Below the pieces are notes generated by a model that saw only the letters and a list, made by a program, of their open reading frames with translations, did not search any database and had not been told where the DNA came from. A stretch of 7,698 bases of DNA from Holophagaceae bacterium UBA706. Lineage in GTDB: Bacteria > Acidobacteriota > Holophagae > Holophagales > Holophagaceae. The DNA lies in assembly GCA_002298155.1 (NCBI GenBank), contig DBME01000218.1, positions 9,778 to 17,475 on the forward strand, in the 5' to 3' direction. Below, piece by piece: positions 5,429 through 7,698 of this stretch; positions within the stretch are counted from its first letter, which is position 1; every line of letters starts with the position of its first letter. Position numbers and translations under genes: made by a program.

Positions 5429-7063
5429 CTAGAACCGCATGGTATTCCCGATGGTGAACTGCACCCGCGACTGGTAGGGCTCGCGGTTCAGCGGCATGGC
5501 CACGCTGAACAGGATCACCCGGCCCAGGGAACTCTTCAGGTTGCCCAGGCGAAGGCCCACGCCCACGTCGGAATAGACCTTGGACCAGCCCTGGCCATCG
5601 AGCTGGCGAACGCCGCCGGCGTCCACGAAGGCGTTGAAGCCCAGGCGCACGATGCCCCACCACCGCTGCTCGGTGAGGAGGCGGTAGTCGCACGAGACCA
5701 GCCAGCGCGCATCGCCGGGATGGAGGAAGTTGGGATAGCCCCTCATGCCCTGGTCGCCGCCCAGGTAGTACCAGTTCTCGGGATCCAGGCGGCGCCCCAC
5801 ATCCACGGCCACAAGGCCCGCCAGCACCTGATGGGGCGTCAGCTTGAGGTACTGCACCATGGAAGCGTTGAACTGGCCGTTCTCGAGACCGGTGCGAGGC
5901 AGCCGGCCGCTCACGGCCATGGTGAACAGGGAAAGATTCTCCGGGGCGCTGGACCACCCGCTGGAGACCTGGATCCGGAAGAACGGGGCAGCCACCGTCG
6001 AGCCCAGGCCCCGCAGGTAGGCGCCCGCCTCGAGTCGCCCGATCCAGGCCATGTTGTAGTCTTCGGGCGTATCCATGCCCTGCAGGTCCTGGAAGGTGTC
6101 GAAGGCGTCCTCCTGGGTGGACAGGGTGAGCCCGACACCCCTCAGGCGGCGGTTCACCAAGGTCGGTGCCCGCAGACTGCCCCCGGTACCCGATTCGGTG
6201 ATGTCGCCGTAATGGGTGTCCTGGCGGTCCAAGAGGAGGCCCGCCCGCCAGACGCGGTCCTCCGTGAGATGGAAGGCGCCCTCCCCTACCCATCGCACCT
6301 GATCCTGCACGAAGGGGGCCTGGAATGCCTGGACGCCCTGATCGTAGAGATAGATGGAGGTGCGTTTCTGGGCCATGGAGACGGAGGTCGACCAGGGGGT
6401 GTCCAGGGCGAAGAACGGCCTTTCCAGCGTGAAGGCCCGGGCGCTGCCATCCGACAGGTAGCGGTTCTGGAGCATGAGCCGCCACCGGCTGCCCAGGACC
6501 TGGGGATCCATGTAGGTGATGCCCCAGGCGGTGCGCTCGTGGTCCTTGGCGACATCCACGCCCAGGCTCTTGCCCTGCCCCAGGAGGTTCATCTCGTCCA
6601 CGCCCAGGTTCATGGACTTCTGGCCCCCCACCGAGGAGAAGCCGGCACTCACCTGGGTGGTCCACGCATCCCGCACCCGCACCCTGGCCACGATGGCGCC
6701 GCCCGGTTCCACCACGGGATCGATGCGGGCATCCTTCAGGAAAGGCAGCGCCCGCAGGAGGCGCTCGGTTTCGTAAATACGCCTGGACCGGACGCGATCG
6801 CCCTCGGCAAAGAGAAGCGTCCGCCGGATGACCGCTTCCCGGGTCGAGGCGTGAAGGCGGTTGGCCAACCTCCCCAGCCAGATGTCCTCATCGGGCTTCT
6901 TGAGATCGAACACATCCGTGACTTCCACATCGATGCGGGAGATGGTCGCCTTGCCAGCCTCCAGTTCACTCCAAGGGCGAGCCGTCCGGGGGGGCCTGGC
7001 CGCCAGGGGAGCCAGCGAAAGGGCACCGGCGAGGAGCATCCGGAGTGGATGGACAGGCTTCAC
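5429..7063 (-). CDS. Omp85-family outer-membrane protein with a single POTRA domain
   Basis: The 544-residue product is a BamA/TamA-superfamily barrel, a family that inserts or translocates proteins at the outer membrane. Residues 1-22 form a signal peptide (LLAGALSLAPLAA). One POTRA-like domain covers about 40-135: ISRIDVEV, then RRTLLFAEGD, then ETERLLRALPFLKDARI, then IVARVRVRD. About 410 residues of alternating barrel strands follow, enough for a 16-strand Omp85 barrel. GGDQGMRGY at 435-443 is the conserved loop-6 (V)RGF/Y motif, and the protein ends in Phe (NTMRF) as barrel proteins do. BamA has five POTRA domains and TamA three, so this is neither. The start is GTG at 7061-7063, overlapping the TGA of the upstream permease as GTGA, with a purine-rich GGGGGGAG just before it. 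An internal ATG (codon 9) lacks a Shine-Dalgarno sequence and would remove the signal peptide's basic region. Substrate unknown. Confidence 0.88.
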   Translation of the reverse strand: MKPVHPLRMLLAGALSLAPLAARPPRTARPWSELEAGKATISRIDVEVTDVFDLKKPDEDIWLGRLANRLHASTREAVIRRTLLFAEGDRVRSRRIYETERLLRALPFLKDARIDPVVEPGGAIVARVRVRDAWTTQVSAGFSSVGGQKSMNLGVDEMNLLGQGKSLGVDVAKDHERTAWGITYMDPQVLGSRWRLMLQNRYLSDGSARAFTLERPFFALDTPWSTSVSMAQKRTSIYLYDQGVQAFQAPFVQDQVRWVGEGAFHLTEDRVWRAGLLLDRQDTHYGDITESGTGGSLRAPTLVNRRLRGVGLTLSTQEDAFDTFQDLQGMDTPEDYNMAWIGRLEAGAYLRGLGSTVAAPFFRIQVSSGWSSAPENLSLFTMAVSGRLPRTGLENGQFNASMVQYLKLTPHQVLAGLVAVDVGRRLDPENWYYLGGDQGMRGYPNFLHPGDARWLVSCDYRLLTEQRWWGIVRLGFNAFVDAGGVRQLDGQGWSKVYSDVGVGLRLGNLKSSLGRVILFSVAMPLNREPYQSRVQFTIGNTMRF

Positions 7064-7698
7064 GGGCTCCCCCCTTGGTCCATACGTTCTTCCTTCTGGC
7101 GCTCCTGGGCAATCTCCATGGCTATGGCCGCGGATTGCTCCGCGGGCATACCATCCGCACGCCTTTCGTATTCCGCTTCAACCAGGTCATCCCGGACCCG
7201 GGTCTCGATATCCGATGCCTGCTCCTGCTGCCCAGGAAGTTCCACGCGGAGTTCCTCCACCAGCATCAGCAGACCCGCGGCCGCCGGCAAGGCGAACAGG
7301 GCCCCGATCATCCCGTACAGGACGCCCCCGGCCAGCAGGGAGAAGAAGATCACGGAGGAAGGCAGCCGCAGGGCCCGGCCATAGATGCGCGGCACCAGCA
7401 CCCGGCTGTCGAACTCCTCATAGGCCAGCATGGCCGAGAAGACGATGCCGGTGGCCAGCGGTCCCTGGGAGATCGTGGCCAGGCTCGCGGCCCCCACCGA
7501 CAGCACAGCCCCCGTGTAGGGCAGCACGTCGGCAACCCCGGCGAACACGGCGATGGCGAGGGCGCTGGAAACGCCGCAGGCTTTCAGGAGGATGAAGACG
7601 TAGGCGGTCATGAGCAGGGATGTGAGCGCCTGTCCGCGGATGTAACCCCCGACGATGGTCTCCAGGTTCAGCATGACCCGGGAAAGCCGGATGTGGTG
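7060..7698 (-). CDS. AI-2E / PerM-family membrane permease, C-terminal part (start outside window)
   Basis: The frame is open through the right edge and gives the last 212 residues, so the ATG at 7672-7674 is internal. Fragment residues 17-23 (GGYIRGQ), 57-64 (DVLPYTGA) and 100-112 (VLVPRIYGRALRL) are hallmarks of the AI-2E transporter family, which includes TqsA, PerM and YdiK. These are inner-membrane permeases or exporters whose substrates are mostly unsettled. About four to five hydrophobic segments are visible (about 24-40, 46-76, 82-92, 114-148). The usual N-terminal half of the family is missing from view. The last ~64 residues (149-212) form a hydrophilic, Glu/Gln/Arg-rich tail with helical character, probably cytoplasmic. 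The stop overlaps the start of the Omp85 gene as GTGA, so the two are probably co-translated. Confidence 0.88.
   Translation of the reverse strand, partial: HHIRLSRVMLNLETIVGGYIRGQALTSLLMTAYVFILLKACGVSSALAIAVFAGVADVLPYTGAVLSVGAASLATISQGPLATGIVFSAMLAYEEFDSRVLVPRIYGRALRLPSSVIFFSLLAGGVLYGMIGALFALPAAAGLLMLVEELRVELPGQQEQASDIETRVRDDLVEAEYERRADGMPAEQSAAIAMEIAQERQKEERMDQGGSP
7067..7074 (-). promoter_or_regulatory. Purine-rich ribosome binding site before the GTG start of Omp85
   Basis: GGGGGGAG on the minus strand ends 3 nt before the GTG at 7061-7063. The spacing from GGAG is short, but pairing could use the upstream G run. The site lies inside the last codons of the permease gene. With the GTGA overlap it supports translational coupling and the GTG start. 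Confidence 0.5.

Noticed and set aside
5355..6665. 436-codon open frame on the minus strand in another frame
   Set aside because: It overlaps the Omp85 gene out of frame. The product is Gly/Pro/Arg/His-rich and shows no motif.
5720..7384. 554-codon open frame on the plus strand
   Set aside because: It runs antisense across both the Omp85 gene and the permease. Its product is His/Gly/Pro-rich with no recognisable domain, as expected opposite GC-rich coding DNA; the minus-strand proteins have clear family motifs.
1..7698. CRISPR array, tRNA/rRNA, insertion sequence, toxin-antitoxin or phage-defence genes
   Set aside because: No regularly spaced repeats, no cloverleaf or rRNA signature, no transposase and no defence domain were seen on either strand.

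Overview
The window is GC-rich DNA from a Gram-negative (diderm) bacterium. The evidence for an outer membrane is direct: an Omp85-type barrel protein, an OmpA-family barrel with peptidoglycan-binding domains, and a putative lipoprotein. The exact taxon cannot be read from the sequence. The protein style (Ig-like plus ice-binding-like lipoprotein, single-POTRA Omp85) would fit Acidobacteriota of the Holophaga/Geothrix type, but this is only an impression.

Layout. Positions 3-83 hold the last 26 codons of an unrecognised plus-strand gene. All five other genes lie on the minus strand, so they read from right to left. (1) 7060-7698: the C-terminal part of an AI-2E/PerM-family permease; its start lies beyond the right edge. 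(2) 5429-7063: a single-POTRA Omp85 (BamA/TamA-like) outer-membrane barrel that starts with GTG and overlaps the permease stop by 4 nt. (3) 3870-5252: a phospholipase D/cardiolipin-synthase-like protein with two intact HKD motifs and a signal-like N-terminus. (4) 1863-3689: a putative lipoprotein with three Ig-like (SbsA/Big_5-type) modules followed by an ice-binding-protein-like (DUF3494) domain. (5) 352-1836: an OmpA-family protein with a signal peptide, an eight-strand barrel, a Pro-rich linker and two OmpA domains.

Transcription units. Genes 1+2 are translationally coupled. Genes 4+5 are 26 nt apart and probably form an operon. Gene 3 stands alone, with 176 nt before it and 180 nt after it. 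Inverted repeats follow the stops of genes 2, 3 and 5, but none has a good U-tract on the minus strand. No gap exceeds 300 bases; the largest (84-351) holds two tandem hairpins and no convincing gene.

Function. All five minus-strand products are envelope proteins: a membrane permease, an outer-membrane insertase/translocase-like barrel, a phospholipid-modifying enzyme, a surface-adhesin-like lipoprotein and a wall-anchored barrel. The most interesting points are the DUF3494-lipoprotein/OmpA pair, the second OmpA domain that has lost its canonical peptidoglycan-binding Asp, and the permease/Omp85 coupling. I saw no mobile element, CRISPR array, tRNA, rRNA or recognisable defence system.
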